DNA of 64,000 bases from JAISGQ01 sp045536305 (lineage in GTDB: Bacteria > Bacillota > Clostridia > Oscillospirales > Acutalibacteraceae). The notes below the pieces were generated by a model that made no database searches, was not told where the DNA came from, and was given only the letters and a program-made list of their open reading frames with translations. Below are positions 43,326 through 51,604 of the stretch, piece after piece; the first letter of the stretch is position 1; each line of letters opens with the position of its first letter. The stretch is from positions 57,991 through 121,990 of the forward strand of contig JAZSNH010000029.1 of NCBI GenBank assembly GCA_045536305.1, read 5' to 3'. The translations under genes and the position numbers were made by a program.

Positions 43326-44687
43326 TTATTTTTTGGGCTGATTTCTCAGCAGGGTCTTGCCGAGGCGCATATACTGGACCAGCGGACGCTTTGCAGGGCA
43401 TGAGAACGCGCAGGAGCCGCACTCCATGCAGGTGTTTACGCTCAGACGCTCAAGCTCGGCACAGTCCTGTATCTTGACAGCGCGCTCGATGCTGGTTGCC
43501 TGCAGACGCATGGGACAGGCAGAAACACATCTGCCGCAGCGGATGCATTCGGTCTCTTCCCTTTCATCTACATCCTTCGGTGCCATTGCAAGCAGACCGT
43601 TTGTCTGCTTGATGATGGGCATGTTGGTGTCGTAAAGCGCATTGCCCATCATGGGGCCTCCCATGAGTATCTTTCTGGGGGCTTCCTTATAGCCGCCGCA
43701 GAATTTAAGCAGATCTCCTATAGGGGTGCCTATGGGAGCCTGAACGTTCTTCGGGGTCAGTACGGATGAGCCGTCAACTGTCACGCGCTTTGAAATAAGA
43801 GGTATACCTGTTTTTATATATCGTGCAATGAAAGCGACAGAGGTAATATTCATTACGATACAGCCAACGTCCAGCGGAAGCTTGCCTTTGGGAACTCTTC
43901 TGCCTGTGCATGCCTGGATAAGCACCTTTTCGGCGCCTTGAGGGTAGCTTGCTTTCAGCTTGAGAACACGGACCACGTCGTCGGGGTCCTTTTCCTCGGC
44001 GATTCGTGACAGGCACTCTATTGCGGTGGGTTTATTGGACTCTACGCCGATAATGACGCGTTTTACATCAAACATCTTGCGGAGGATCTCGATGCCGTCG
44101 ATAACATCGCGGGTGTTTTCGAGCATCTCACGCATATCGGCGGTGAGATAAGGCTCACATTCTGCGCCGTTTATAACGATAGTGTCAACCTTTTTTTCGC
44201 CTATGGAAAGCTTTACGCTGACAGGGAAGCCTGCGCCGCCGAGACCTACAAGCCCCGATGCGCGCACCGCGTCAACAAGCTCCTTCTGGGTCGTGACAAC
44301 GGGAGGTCTTATCCCCTCCCACATTATCTGCTCTTCACCCTCGGTGACTATCTCCACCGTCTTGCAGCGAACGCCGTTGGGCATGAGAATATCGCCGATT
44401 GCTTTTACGGTACCTGCAACGGACGCGTGGATGGGAGCAGAGACAAAAGCACTGCTTTCACCTATGGGCTGACCGATGCGGACCTTGTCGCCAACCTTGA
44501 CACAAGGCTCGCAGGGCGCACCGATATGCATCTGCATGGGGATGATCACCTTTTCGGGTGTGGGCAGCGTTTCGGTTTCAAAAAATGCGGTGTTTTTGCG
44601 GTGAGGAACGTGAACTCCGCCGAAGGTTTTGAACGGACGCTTCGGGAAGCTCAGTTTTTCCGCAGCCGCCTGCGGTTTATTTGACAT
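43326..44687 (-). CDS. rnfC: Rnf complex NADH/NAD+-binding subunit RnfC
   Basis: A 453-residue cytoplasmic subunit. Domains in order: N-terminal biotinyl-lipoyl-like region (PMQMHIGAPCEPCVKVGDKV), an NADH/FMN domain (GLGGAGFPVSVKLS and NGAECEPYLTADMREML), the SLBB region, and two 4Fe-4S clusters (CIRCGRCVSACPMRL, CMECGSCAFSCPAKRPL). It exchanges electrons with NAD+. First gene of the operon; a 13-base-spaced inverted repeat lies in its leader. Confidence 0.95.
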   Translation of the reverse strand: MSNKPQAAAEKLSFPKRPFKTFGGVHVPHRKNTAFFETETLPTPEKVIIPMQMHIGAPCEPCVKVGDKVRIGQPIGESSAFVSAPIHASVAGTVKAIGDILMPNGVRCKTVEIVTEGEEQIMWEGIRPPVVTTQKELVDAVRASGLVGLGGAGFPVSVKLSIGEKKVDTIVINGAECEPYLTADMREMLENTRDVIDGIEILRKMFDVKRVIIGVESNKPTAIECLSRIAEEKDPDDVVRVLKLKASYPQGAEKVLIQACTGRRVPKGKLPLDVGCIVMNITSVAFIARYIKTGIPLISKRVTVDGSSVLTPKNVQAPIGTPIGDLLKFCGGYKEAPRKILMGGPMMGNALYDTNMPIIKQTNGLLAMAPKDVDEREETECIRCGRCVSACPMRLQATSIERAVKIQDCAELERLSVNTCMECGSCAFSCPAKRPLVQYMRLGKTLLRNQPKK

Positions 44688-44710
44688 ACGCTTCTTCCTC
44701 TCTTAAAAGA

Positions 44711-44753
44711 GTGCACAAAAGTTAATGCTTTCCATATATATTAACTTCTGCAC
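44711..44753 (-). promoter_or_regulatory. Inverted repeat in the rnf leader
   Basis: GTGCACAAAAGTTAAT (44711-44726) and ATTAACTTCTGCAC (44740-44753) are near-perfect reverse complements around 13 bases. The repeat lies right after the predicted rnf transcription start, so it can be an operator or a 5' hairpin. Confidence 0.6.
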
Positions 44754-44763
44754 ATGTATAGTC

Positions 44764-44792
44764 ATTTTACTACATCAAAAACACTCTTGCAA
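44764..44792 (-). promoter_or_regulatory. Promoter of the rnf operon
   Basis: Minus strand: -35 TTGCAA (44787-44792), 17-bp spacer, -10 TAAAAT (44764-44769). The remainder of 44793-44943 shows no gene. Confidence 0.6.
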
Positions 44793-44943
44793 TACAAAAA
44801 CGGACATTTTAATGGCTTTTACAGAAATTTATTATAAATTTTTTCTTTATTTGCCATCGGTTTTGTTATATTTTTAACAAAGAGCAGCCTGCCCGAGAAG
44901 GAATCGGAAAAGAATATATCGGGAAAACGCACACTGCAAAAGA

Positions 44944-44980
44944 AAGCAACAGCCTTTGCAGAGCGCAAAGGCTGTTGCTT
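44944..44980 (-). terminator. Terminator of the TIR gene
   Basis: AAGCAACAGCCTTTGC, AGAGC, GCAAAGGCTGTTGCTT, then a T-rich tail on the minus strand. Confidence 0.85.
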
Positions 44981-44991
44981 TAAATGATAGA

Positions 44992-46458
44992 TCACTGCTT
45001 TGGGGTATAGCTGTAGAGCAATCGGGTATTTACCTTCCTCGTGTCTGAGGCCGTATATACTGTGTCGCTCCAGCTGCTGAAGGAAGTCCACTTGCTGTAG
45101 CTATAGCTGTAGGAACTGACAGAACGTGTACGGTAATAATATTTTGTGTATGCAGGTGTCACTGTAGTTTTGTTTTCGGTAACATGATAATAATATCTTC
45201 CTGTGCTGCTGTCGCGATATTTTGTTCCTGAGCCGGCGTGTCCGCAGCTCCAGGAGCCCGCTGTGGGCAGCTTGCTGTCTCTGGTGATCTTGATCTCACT
45301 CCATGAACGGGAGGGATACTGGGCTTTTGCACAGGTCAGACAGTAATGAAAATGGGCTGTAGCTCCGCTTTTTGTGCCTCTGTAGCCTCTGTATGTATAG
45401 GTCGTCTTATAGGTTGCGGCAATATTTTCGGTTTTATCAATTTTCAGAGTCTCCGATTCCGTTACCGCACTGTTGCTGGTTTGCTGATCGCTCCAGGCCG
45501 AATAGTTCGGTGTTTTTGAAACTTGAGTCCAGCCGGTGAGGCTGCTGTTGGGAGATACCGTGGTGACTTTATCGGAATACTGATATTGCTTTTTGCTTTT
45601 GATTGTAGCGTTCTCAGAGCTTATTCCGGAGGGAAGCTCGTCCTTGGTCATCCAGGGAGAGGACGTTGCTTTTGTTGTGGTAGTGGTTTTCTTTGCGGTC
45701 GTAGTAGTAGATCTTCTTGTGGTAGTAGTGGTTTTCTTTGTGGTTGTGGTCGTGGTCGTGGCAGCAGAGGTTTCCTTTGCTGCAGTAGTGGTCGTTGTAT
45801 TGTTTTTTGATTCCTGCGTGGTGGTAGTAGTGATGACAGGCGGTTCTGGAGGGCCGGGCTGTGGCTGCGGATCAAAAACACCGAGTGCTTTGGCGGCAAA
45901 AGCGCATGCGGCAACAATGAGAACGAGAGATGCTGCGATGATTATTTTGCGAATTGCCGGGCTCGAAGACTTCTTTATGGGAACATCTTGCGGCACTGTG
46001 TCATTGGATGTCCCGTTTAATGCCGAGTAGATACGGTTTGCGGTTTCGTCGGGGGACTCACCTTTGACATAAGGAACGCCGTGAAGATGGGTAAGATCGA
46101 CATAAAAGCCTATGCTGTAGGTAGGTACTTTTGAAGGATCTATCTCATCAAGAAATACAGGAATAATGCGTTTATTATAGAGCAATGCCTCGGAATATTC
46201 TTTTCTGACATAGCTTTTTTCTTTTTTGAACAGGTGCTTTGTTACAAAGAGAATGACAACATCGCACTTTGAAATATGCTCTGCTATCTGTGTTTCCCAT
46301 TCAAGTCCGTATTCAAGTCCGTAATCATACCATATCGGAACACCTTTGGAATCGAGCGCCTGCGCTACCTTGCTTATACGATTTGTGTCTTCGTTGTTGT
46401 AGCTTATAAAGTTGAATTTATCGGTATAATGAGGAATAAAGCCAAAATCAGTTGCCAT
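44992..46458 (-). CDS. Membrane-anchored TIR-domain protein with Thr-rich stalk
   Basis: About 488 residues. An N-terminal TIR domain (roughly 10-145) shows FNFISYNNEDTNRISKVAQA, IWYDYGLEYGLEWETQI, CDVVILFVTKHL, and the EYSEALLYNKRIIPVFL strand. A membrane helix follows (about 170-192, IIIAASLVLIVAACAFAAKA), then a Pro-rich hinge, a stalk of Thr runs broken by Lys/Arg (about 205-265), and a 220-residue C-terminal domain rich in Tyr, Ser and Trp with WTSFSSWSDTVYTASDTRKV. By topology the TIR end is cytosolic and the C-terminus outside. TIR domains can be NAD+ hydrolases or scaffolds; the acid residue expected for catalysis (E in EYGLEWE or EYSEAL) is present but unproven. Function unknown. Confidence 0.85.
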   Translation of the reverse strand: MATDFGFIPHYTDKFNFISYNNEDTNRISKVAQALDSKGVPIWYDYGLEYGLEWETQIAEHISKCDVVILFVTKHLFKKEKSYVRKEYSEALLYNKRIIPVFLDEIDPSKVPTYSIGFYVDLTHLHGVPYVKGESPDETANRIYSALNGTSNDTVPQDVPIKKSSSPAIRKIIIAASLVLIVAACAFAAKALGVFDPQPQPGPPEPPVITTTTTQESKNNTTTTTAAKETSAATTTTTTTKKTTTTTRRSTTTTAKKTTTTTKATSSPWMTKDELPSGISSENATIKSKKQYQYSDKVTTVSPNSSLTGWTQVSKTPNYSAWSDQQTSNSAVTESETLKIDKTENIAATYKTTYTYRGYRGTKSGATAHFHYCLTCAKAQYPSRSWSEIKITRDSKLPTAGSWSCGHAGSGTKYRDSSTGRYYYHVTENKTTVTPAYTKYYYRTRSVSSYSYSYSKWTSFSSWSDTVYTASDTRKVNTRLLYSYTPKQ

Positions 46459-46576
46459 TTTTTTCACGCCTTTTAAAATATTAACAGAATAATCATAGTT
46501 GATATTTCTTAATAATTCAATAGGAAAAATTTTTTTGTGGAATACAAACAAATAATGTGGGTTTTATTGGTATAAC

Positions 46577-46611
46577 AAAACCTCTGAAAGATTATCTCTT
46601 TCAGAGGTTTT
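46577..46611 (-). terminator. Terminator after the transposase gene
   Basis: A 15-bp perfect stem (AAAACCTCTGAAAGA and its complement) with loop TTATC. Confidence 0.85.
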
Positions 46612-46647
46612 GAGAGTTTATTCAGACATTGAACAGGAAATGCAAGG

Positions 46648-47157
46648 CTAATTGCCTGAGTACATTTTATCGAATTCCCAACGGGAGGGGTTTTCAAGAA
46701 TATATGCGGCAATTTCATCATAATCATGCTGATTGCGAATTATATGCTCATAAAAGGATGTCTGGAATAATTTATTTATCGGCTTTACCCTGTTGCATTC
46801 TCTTGCGGTCAACGATTTATACGCACAGATTACATCTGTAACCGTAGGGCGGGGGCTTGCTCCCGCAGTTTCACTCATGGTCAGAATAAAGTGTATATGA
46901 TTGGGCATAATAACGTATTCGCGTATCTGCACAAAGGAATATCGTTTTTTAAGGAGCATCAGCTGCTCTTCTGCAATACTGCCGTATCGGGTAAGGTCGA
47001 TTTTGGCGGGAGCAAGCCCCCGCCCTACGATATGTGACAGTATGCATTGGCGGTTTTGAGTACATATTGTAATAAAATAAGCACCCGAAGAACTGTAATC
47101 AAAATTATTCAATCGAGGGTGTTTTCTTTTTGGGTAATCATAAACAGACTCAGACAT
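46648..47157 (-). CDS. REP-associated/IS200-like Y1 transposase
   Basis: A 169-residue Y1_Tnp-type HUH protein. It has RLNNFDYSSSGAYFITICTQ at the N-terminus, the HUH motif as MPNHIHFILT, and a C-terminal Tyr region (YDEIAAYILENPSRWEFDKM, with Tyr near NQHDYDEI). The ATG at 47157 overlaps the end of ychF by eight bases. Two copies of a 23-bp sequence in inverted orientation (46844-46866 and 47006-47028) lie inside the coding region. Single-copy, with no flanking IS ends seen; more likely a domesticated RAYT than an active IS. Confidence 0.87.
   Translation of the reverse strand: MSESVYDYPKRKHPRLNNFDYSSSGAYFITICTQNRQCILSHIVGRGLAPAKIDLTRYGSIAEEQLMLLKKRYSFVQIREYVIMPNHIHFILTMSETAGASPRPTVTDVICAYKSLTARECNRVKPINKLFQTSFYEHIIRNQHDYDEIAAYILENPSRWEFDKMYSGN
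46844..46866. repeat. REP-like inverted repeat, left copy (inside transposase)
   Basis: A 23-bp GC-rich sequence (begins GTAGGGCGGGGG). The exact reverse complement stands at 47006-47028. Confidence 0.9.
47006..47028. repeat. REP-like inverted repeat, right copy (inside transposase)
   Basis: Exact reverse complement of 46844-46866; the pair is separated by 139 bp. Confidence 0.9.
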
Positions 47158-48247
47158 TAAACAGGAAATGCACGACATCGCCGTCCTGCATGATATATTC
47201 CTTGCCCTCAGAGCGGATAAGGCCCTTTTCTTTTGCCGCGGCAAGAGAGCCGCCAAGCTCGGTGAGCTTATCGTAGGCAATGACCTCTGCGCGGATAAAG
47301 CCGCGTTCGATATCGGAATGTATCTTGCCTGCCGCCTTCTGGGCTGTGGTGCCGTCAACTATCGTCCATGCGCGGACCTCGGGCTGACCTGCGGTAAGGA
47401 AGCTTATATAGCCGAGCAGGTGGTAGCCTGCTCTGATAAGGCGGTCAAGTCCGCTCTCCTCGAGGCCGAGCTCTGAGAGGAACATCATCTTTTCCTCTTC
47501 CTCCATGTCAACAAGCTGGGATTCGAGCTCTGCACAGATGGGAAGCACCTCACTGCCCTCTGCCTCGGCAATGGCGCATACAGCCTTGTAATTTTCGTTG
47601 CTCTCGATTCCTGCGGAGAAATCCTCCTCGCTGAAGTTTGCGGCGTAGATCACCTTTTTTGAGGTGAGCAGAGAAACGGTGGAGAGTATCGCGTCCTCGT
47701 CCTCGGTGCGTTCAACAGCACGCGCAGGCTTGCCTGCATCGAGGGTCTCCTTGACTCGAAGCAGGAAATCAAGCTCGCTCTGCAGCGAGCGGTCGCCCTT
47801 GAGCTGTTTTCTGGTGCGGTCGATTCTTCGCTCCAGCACCTCTATATCGGAAAGAACGAGCTCAATATTTATGGTCTCGATATCCCTTGCAGGGTCAATG
47901 CTTCCGTCAACGTGGACGATATCGTCGTTTTCAAAGCACCTTACAACATGGACAACGGCGTCGCATTCGCGAATATTGGAAAGGAACTTGTTGCCGAGGC
48001 CTTCGCCGTGGCTCGCACCCTTTACAAGACCTGCGATATCAACAAATTCAAGTGCTGCATGAGTGACCTTGAGAGGGTTGTACACCTTTGCAAGCTCATC
48101 AAGTCTCCTGTCGGGAACATCGACAACGCCGATGTTCGGCTCGATGGTGCAGAAGGGGTAGTTTGCGCTGGGAGCGCCTGCATTGGTTATCGCGTTGAAC
48201 AGTGTGGACTTTCCTACGTTGGGAAGTCCCACAATACCGAGTTTCAT
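47150..48247 (-). CDS. ychF: Redox-regulated ATPase YchF
   Basis: A 365-residue Obg-family P-loop protein that binds ribosomes and hydrolyses ATP rather than GTP. G1 is GLPNVGKSTLFNAIT, the switch NYPFCTIEPNIGVV, G3 DIAGLVKGASHGEGLGN and the C-terminal TGS-like domain ends in DGDVVHFLFNV. ATG 48247 has CGGAGGA. It shares eight bases with the transposase gene downstream. Confidence 0.96.
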   Translation of the reverse strand: MKLGIVGLPNVGKSTLFNAITNAGAPSANYPFCTIEPNIGVVDVPDRRLDELAKVYNPLKVTHAALEFVDIAGLVKGASHGEGLGNKFLSNIRECDAVVHVVRCFENDDIVHVDGSIDPARDIETINIELVLSDIEVLERRIDRTRKQLKGDRSLQSELDFLLRVKETLDAGKPARAVERTEDEDAILSTVSLLTSKKVIYAANFSEEDFSAGIESNENYKAVCAIAEAEGSEVLPICAELESQLVDMEEEEKMMFLSELGLEESGLDRLIRAGYHLLGYISFLTAGQPEVRAWTIVDGTTAQKAAGKIHSDIERGFIRAEVIAYDKLTELGGSLAAAKEKGLIRSEGKEYIMQDGDVVHFLFNV

Positions 48248-48323
48248 AAAATTTCCTCCGTATTCATGCAAATACACAAATCAAGATTCATGTATTTGCG
48301 GTAAAATTCATAATATTTCCAAA

Positions 48324-50045
48324 TTACTCTGCGCTCTGTTCAAGACTTTCCATGTGCTCGGGAACAGTGATCTTGAGCATTTCCAAAACATTTGCGATAC
48401 AAATCCTTGCGGCCTCGCAGAGGGTAAGACGTGCAGAGGTCATATCGGGATTTTCCTTGTCCACACAATAGCAGGCATTGTAGAATTTGTGGAACTTTGA
48501 TGCAAGATCGATGCAGTAGCGGGTAAGCCTGGAAGGAGCATACTCCTTTGCTGCGTCGATTATTTCATCGGTGAGAGATGCGAGGTGGCGGATAAGCTCG
48601 ATCTCCTCGGGGGCGGTGAGAAGTGCGAGCTGCTCGGAAGAGGCGCGCTCAAATTCAATTCCCTGTTCCTCGGCCTTGCGGAAGATGGAGCAGATTCGCG
48701 CGTGAGCATACTGGCAGTAATAAACAGGGTTCTGGGAATCCTCACGTACTGCGATGCCAAGATCAAAATCCATCTGAGAGGATGCATCGCGCATGTTAAA
48801 AAGAAAACGCGCTGCATCGGGAGAGACTTCGTAAAGCAGGTCGGCAAGCTGGATAGCCTTGCCTGTACGCTTGCTCATTCTTACAGGCTCGCCGTTGAGC
48901 AGCAGTTTTACAAGCTGCATGAGAACGATGTCGAGCTTTGAGCCGTCAAGACCTACCGCATCCATTGCACCCTTGAGACGTGCGACATGTCCGTGGTGGT
49001 CAGCACCCCAGATGTTTATACAGGTGTCAAAATTACGGGTGGAGAATTTATTTCTGTGATATGCGATATCGGCTGCAAAATAGGTGGGGATGCCGTTGTT
49101 GCGGACGAGCACTTCGTCCTTTTCGCCGCCGAATTCGGTGGCCTTATACCAAAGAGCACCGTCCTTTTCGTAGGTCAGACCCTTGTCGGTGAGAAGTCTG
49201 ATGGTGTCTTTTACCTCACCGCTGTTGTGAAGAATGCTCTCTAAGAACCAGGTGTCGTACTCAATGCGGTACATACCGATATCGTGCTTCATCTGCTCGA
49301 TGTTTTTCGGAAGGGCAAACTCTACAAGAGCCTTCCTGCGCTCGGCCTCGGGCTTTTCCAGATAGCTGTCACCGTGTATTTCTGCAAAAGCCTTTGCATG
49401 GTCTGTGATATCGCCGCCGTGGTAGCTGTCTTCGGGCAGCGGAACGGCCTCTTCACCGAGAAAGATCTGGCGGTAGCGCACATCAAGCGACAGGCCGAAC
49501 TTTTCTATCTGATTGCCTGCGTCGTTTACGTAGAATTCACGCTCGACATAATAGCCTGCGGCCTGCATTACGGCGGCGAGACAATCGCCTATCGCACCGC
49601 CTCGGGCGTTGCCGAGATGCATGGGGCCTGTGGGATTTGCGGAAACAAATTCGACAAGCACTCTCTTCCCTGCTCCGAAGTCGGATCTTCCGTATTGCTC
49701 CTTTTTCTCGCAGACATCGGAAACAACGTCCTCAAAAAGCCTGTGGCTTACAAAGAAGTTGATAAAGCCGGGGCCTGCTGTTTCGCAGCGGTCAATATAG
49801 GTGCCGTCGAAATTCATGTGAGAAACAAGGGCGGAGGCGATTTTGGCAGGAGCCTGACGAAAAGCTCTCGCGCCCAGCATGGCGGCGTTTGTGGCATAGT
49901 CGCCGTGGCTTACATCGCCGGGAGTTTCGATTATGTAGGCAGGGAGCTCCGCCTCGGGAAGAGAGCCGTCGGCAAAGCATGCGGCAAATGCCGCTTTTAT
50001 GGCGCTGTCGATCTGCTCGCGAACAGCTTTGATGTGCAGTGACAT
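48324..50045 (-). CDS. argS: Arginyl-tRNA synthetase
   Basis: A 573-residue class I synthetase. The N-terminal add-1 domain is followed by NPTGPMHLGNARGG (the HIGH motif as HLGN), the catalytic Rossmann fold, MSKRTGKAI (KMSKS-like) and a C-terminal DALR anticodon-binding domain (EYAPSRLTRYCIDLASKFHK, then YNACYCV). Length is normal. It lies 76 bp upstream of ychF on the same strand. Confidence 0.97.
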   Translation of the reverse strand: MSLHIKAVREQIDSAIKAAFAACFADGSLPEAELPAYIIETPGDVSHGDYATNAAMLGARAFRQAPAKIASALVSHMNFDGTYIDRCETAGPGFINFFVSHRLFEDVVSDVCEKKEQYGRSDFGAGKRVLVEFVSANPTGPMHLGNARGGAIGDCLAAVMQAAGYYVEREFYVNDAGNQIEKFGLSLDVRYRQIFLGEEAVPLPEDSYHGGDITDHAKAFAEIHGDSYLEKPEAERRKALVEFALPKNIEQMKHDIGMYRIEYDTWFLESILHNSGEVKDTIRLLTDKGLTYEKDGALWYKATEFGGEKDEVLVRNNGIPTYFAADIAYHRNKFSTRNFDTCINIWGADHHGHVARLKGAMDAVGLDGSKLDIVLMQLVKLLLNGEPVRMSKRTGKAIQLADLLYEVSPDAARFLFNMRDASSQMDFDLGIAVREDSQNPVYYCQYAHARICSIFRKAEEQGIEFERASSEQLALLTAPEEIELIRHLASLTDEIIDAAKEYAPSRLTRYCIDLASKFHKFYNACYCVDKENPDMTSARLTLCEAARICIANVLEMLKITVPEHMESLEQSAE

Positions 50046-50147
50046 ATTGATATCTGTCCTTTCAGAACTGAATTTACGTGTTTTTATGGGTCGGGTAAGA
50101 ATATTAGATACCCTGCGGTGTGCAGAAAGAGAGGATGCAGTCCTTCG

Positions 50148-50645
50148 TCAATCGCAGAGGGTGCAGCCCTCGCAGACTCCTGTGCATTTCGTGAAGTTAG
50201 TCTTTTCTGCGCCCTTTTTCTCGGCGGTTATCATCATTCGGTACTGTACGGGTGCGCCGTCGCCGAAATCAAGGGAATATTTCAAGATGACCATTCCGCC
50301 GTCTTCGGATATATTATGCATTACCTTTTCGGTGGTGCATTGGAGCTTGAAGGTGCCTTCGTCGGTCGAATAGGGAAACTCGCTCTTTTCGCCCTGCTTG
50401 AAATTCATGCCCATTATCTGTCTGCCGCTTGAGGCTGCGGTGCGGACAAAGGTGACTGTACCGTCGCGGTGGACGGTAAGCCTTGTGAGAACGGCGTCAC
50501 ACTGCTCGTCGGCAGGCGGTTCTATATATTCGAGCGTGGTGTAGCGCTCGTCTATAAAAATCTCTGCCTCGGTGTCAAACTGCACTTTTTCGGACTGTTC
50601 GTCAATGGTATAAACAGTAAGTGAATTAAGACTTAAGCAGCTCAT
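50148..50645 (-). CDS. DUF1934 family beta-barrel protein
   Basis: A 165-residue protein. It is a lipocalin-like small barrel: LTVHRDGTVTFVRTA and FPYSTDEGTFKLQCTTEKVM, then GMVILKYSLDFGDGAPVQYR match DUF1934. The C-terminus adds a Cys-rich tail (KCTGVCEGCTLCD), which is unusual for the family and could bind metal. The stop of murI touches its start (TAAATG), so it is translated from the same message. Confidence 0.85.
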   Translation of the reverse strand: MSCLSLNSLTVYTIDEQSEKVQFDTEAEIFIDERYTTLEYIEPPADEQCDAVLTRLTVHRDGTVTFVRTAASSGRQIMGMNFKQGEKSEFPYSTDEGTFKLQCTTEKVMHNISEDGGMVILKYSLDFGDGAPVQYRMMITAEKKGAEKTNFTKCTGVCEGCTLCD

Positions 50646-51470
50646 TTAAAATCCTCCCTGAATGGATTCAATAGTCACATATTCTACTCTGGAGGATATA
50701 TCCTCGCCCAGCAGAAGAGATGCTGTGGAGGTAAAGCCCTGTGGCGCATCGGTGACATAGAATTGGTATTTCGCCTCGTTGCTGTCGTAAGCGAGCATAT
50801 CCTTTTCAAGAAGAAGCTTACGTACATATTTGCCTGTTGCCGCACCTGCATCAATAAGGGCAACGCTCCCGCCGAAGTAATTCCCGATAGCTTCTTTTAG
50901 GATCGGATAGTGAGTGCAGCCGAGGATCAGCGTATCGATATTCCGGTTTTTCAGAGGCTCCAGATATCGCTTTACAGTCTCGGTGACCAATGGGTCGGAA
51001 GGGTCGATAAAGCCGTTTTCGACAAGCGGCACAAACAGCGGACAAGCCTGTGCAAACACTTGAGCATTGGGATCTAATTTCGCTATTTCCTTAACGTAGG
51101 AGCCTGAGGCGACGGTGGCGGCCGTGCCGATAACACCGATACGTCCGCTGCGGCTTGCTTCTGCAGCAGCCTTTGCGGCAGGAACAACAACGCCTGTAAA
51201 GGGAACGGAGAGCCCATCTCCGGCATCCCCGGCAACAGAGCTTACCGTTCCGCAGGCGGCGATCACCATCTTCACCCGTTTTCCGAGAAGAAAACGAACG
51301 TCTTCGAGGGCGTACTTGTGAATGGTGTCGGCGCTTCGATTGCCGTAGGGAACACGGCCTGTGTCGCCAAAGTAAATTATGCTCTCATTTGGAAGGATCT
51401 TTCGCAGTTCACGCACGCAGGTCAGTCCTCCGAGACCTGAGTCAAAAACGCCTATTGCGTCATTTTTCAT
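50646..51470 (-). CDS. murI: Glutamate racemase
   Basis: A 274-residue cofactor-independent racemase that makes D-glutamate for peptidoglycan. FDSGLGGLTCVREL, FGDTGRVPYGNRS and the second cysteine loop LGCTHYPILKEA are standard. The first cysteine loop reads IAACGTVSSVAG where most members have ACNTASA, so the conserved Asn is Gly. The cysteine itself is kept. First gene of a two-gene operon with DUF1934. Confidence 0.93.
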   Translation of the reverse strand: MKNDAIGVFDSGLGGLTCVRELRKILPNESIIYFGDTGRVPYGNRSADTIHKYALEDVRFLLGKRVKMVIAACGTVSSVAGDAGDGLSVPFTGVVVPAAKAAAEASRSGRIGVIGTAATVASGSYVKEIAKLDPNAQVFAQACPLFVPLVENGFIDPSDPLVTETVKRYLEPLKNRNIDTLILGCTHYPILKEAIGNYFGGSVALIDAGAATGKYVRKLLLEKDMLAYDSNEAKYQFYVTDAPQGFTSTASLLLGEDISSRVEYVTIESIQGGF

Positions 51471-51604
51471 GGCTTTACCACCTTTTGACGGATAGATGTA
51501 TAAAATTAAATATGTCTATTATTTGCAATGAATGTGTATCTGAAGGCGAACAAAAACCGAGCATTGATGCGTATTGCCTGAAATCACATCAGGTGAAAGG
51601 TTCT

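Noticed and set aside
46648..47358. Longer transposase starting at 47358
   Set aside because: The extra 67 codons are the end of ychF read in another frame; MSESVYDYP at 47157 matches the family start.
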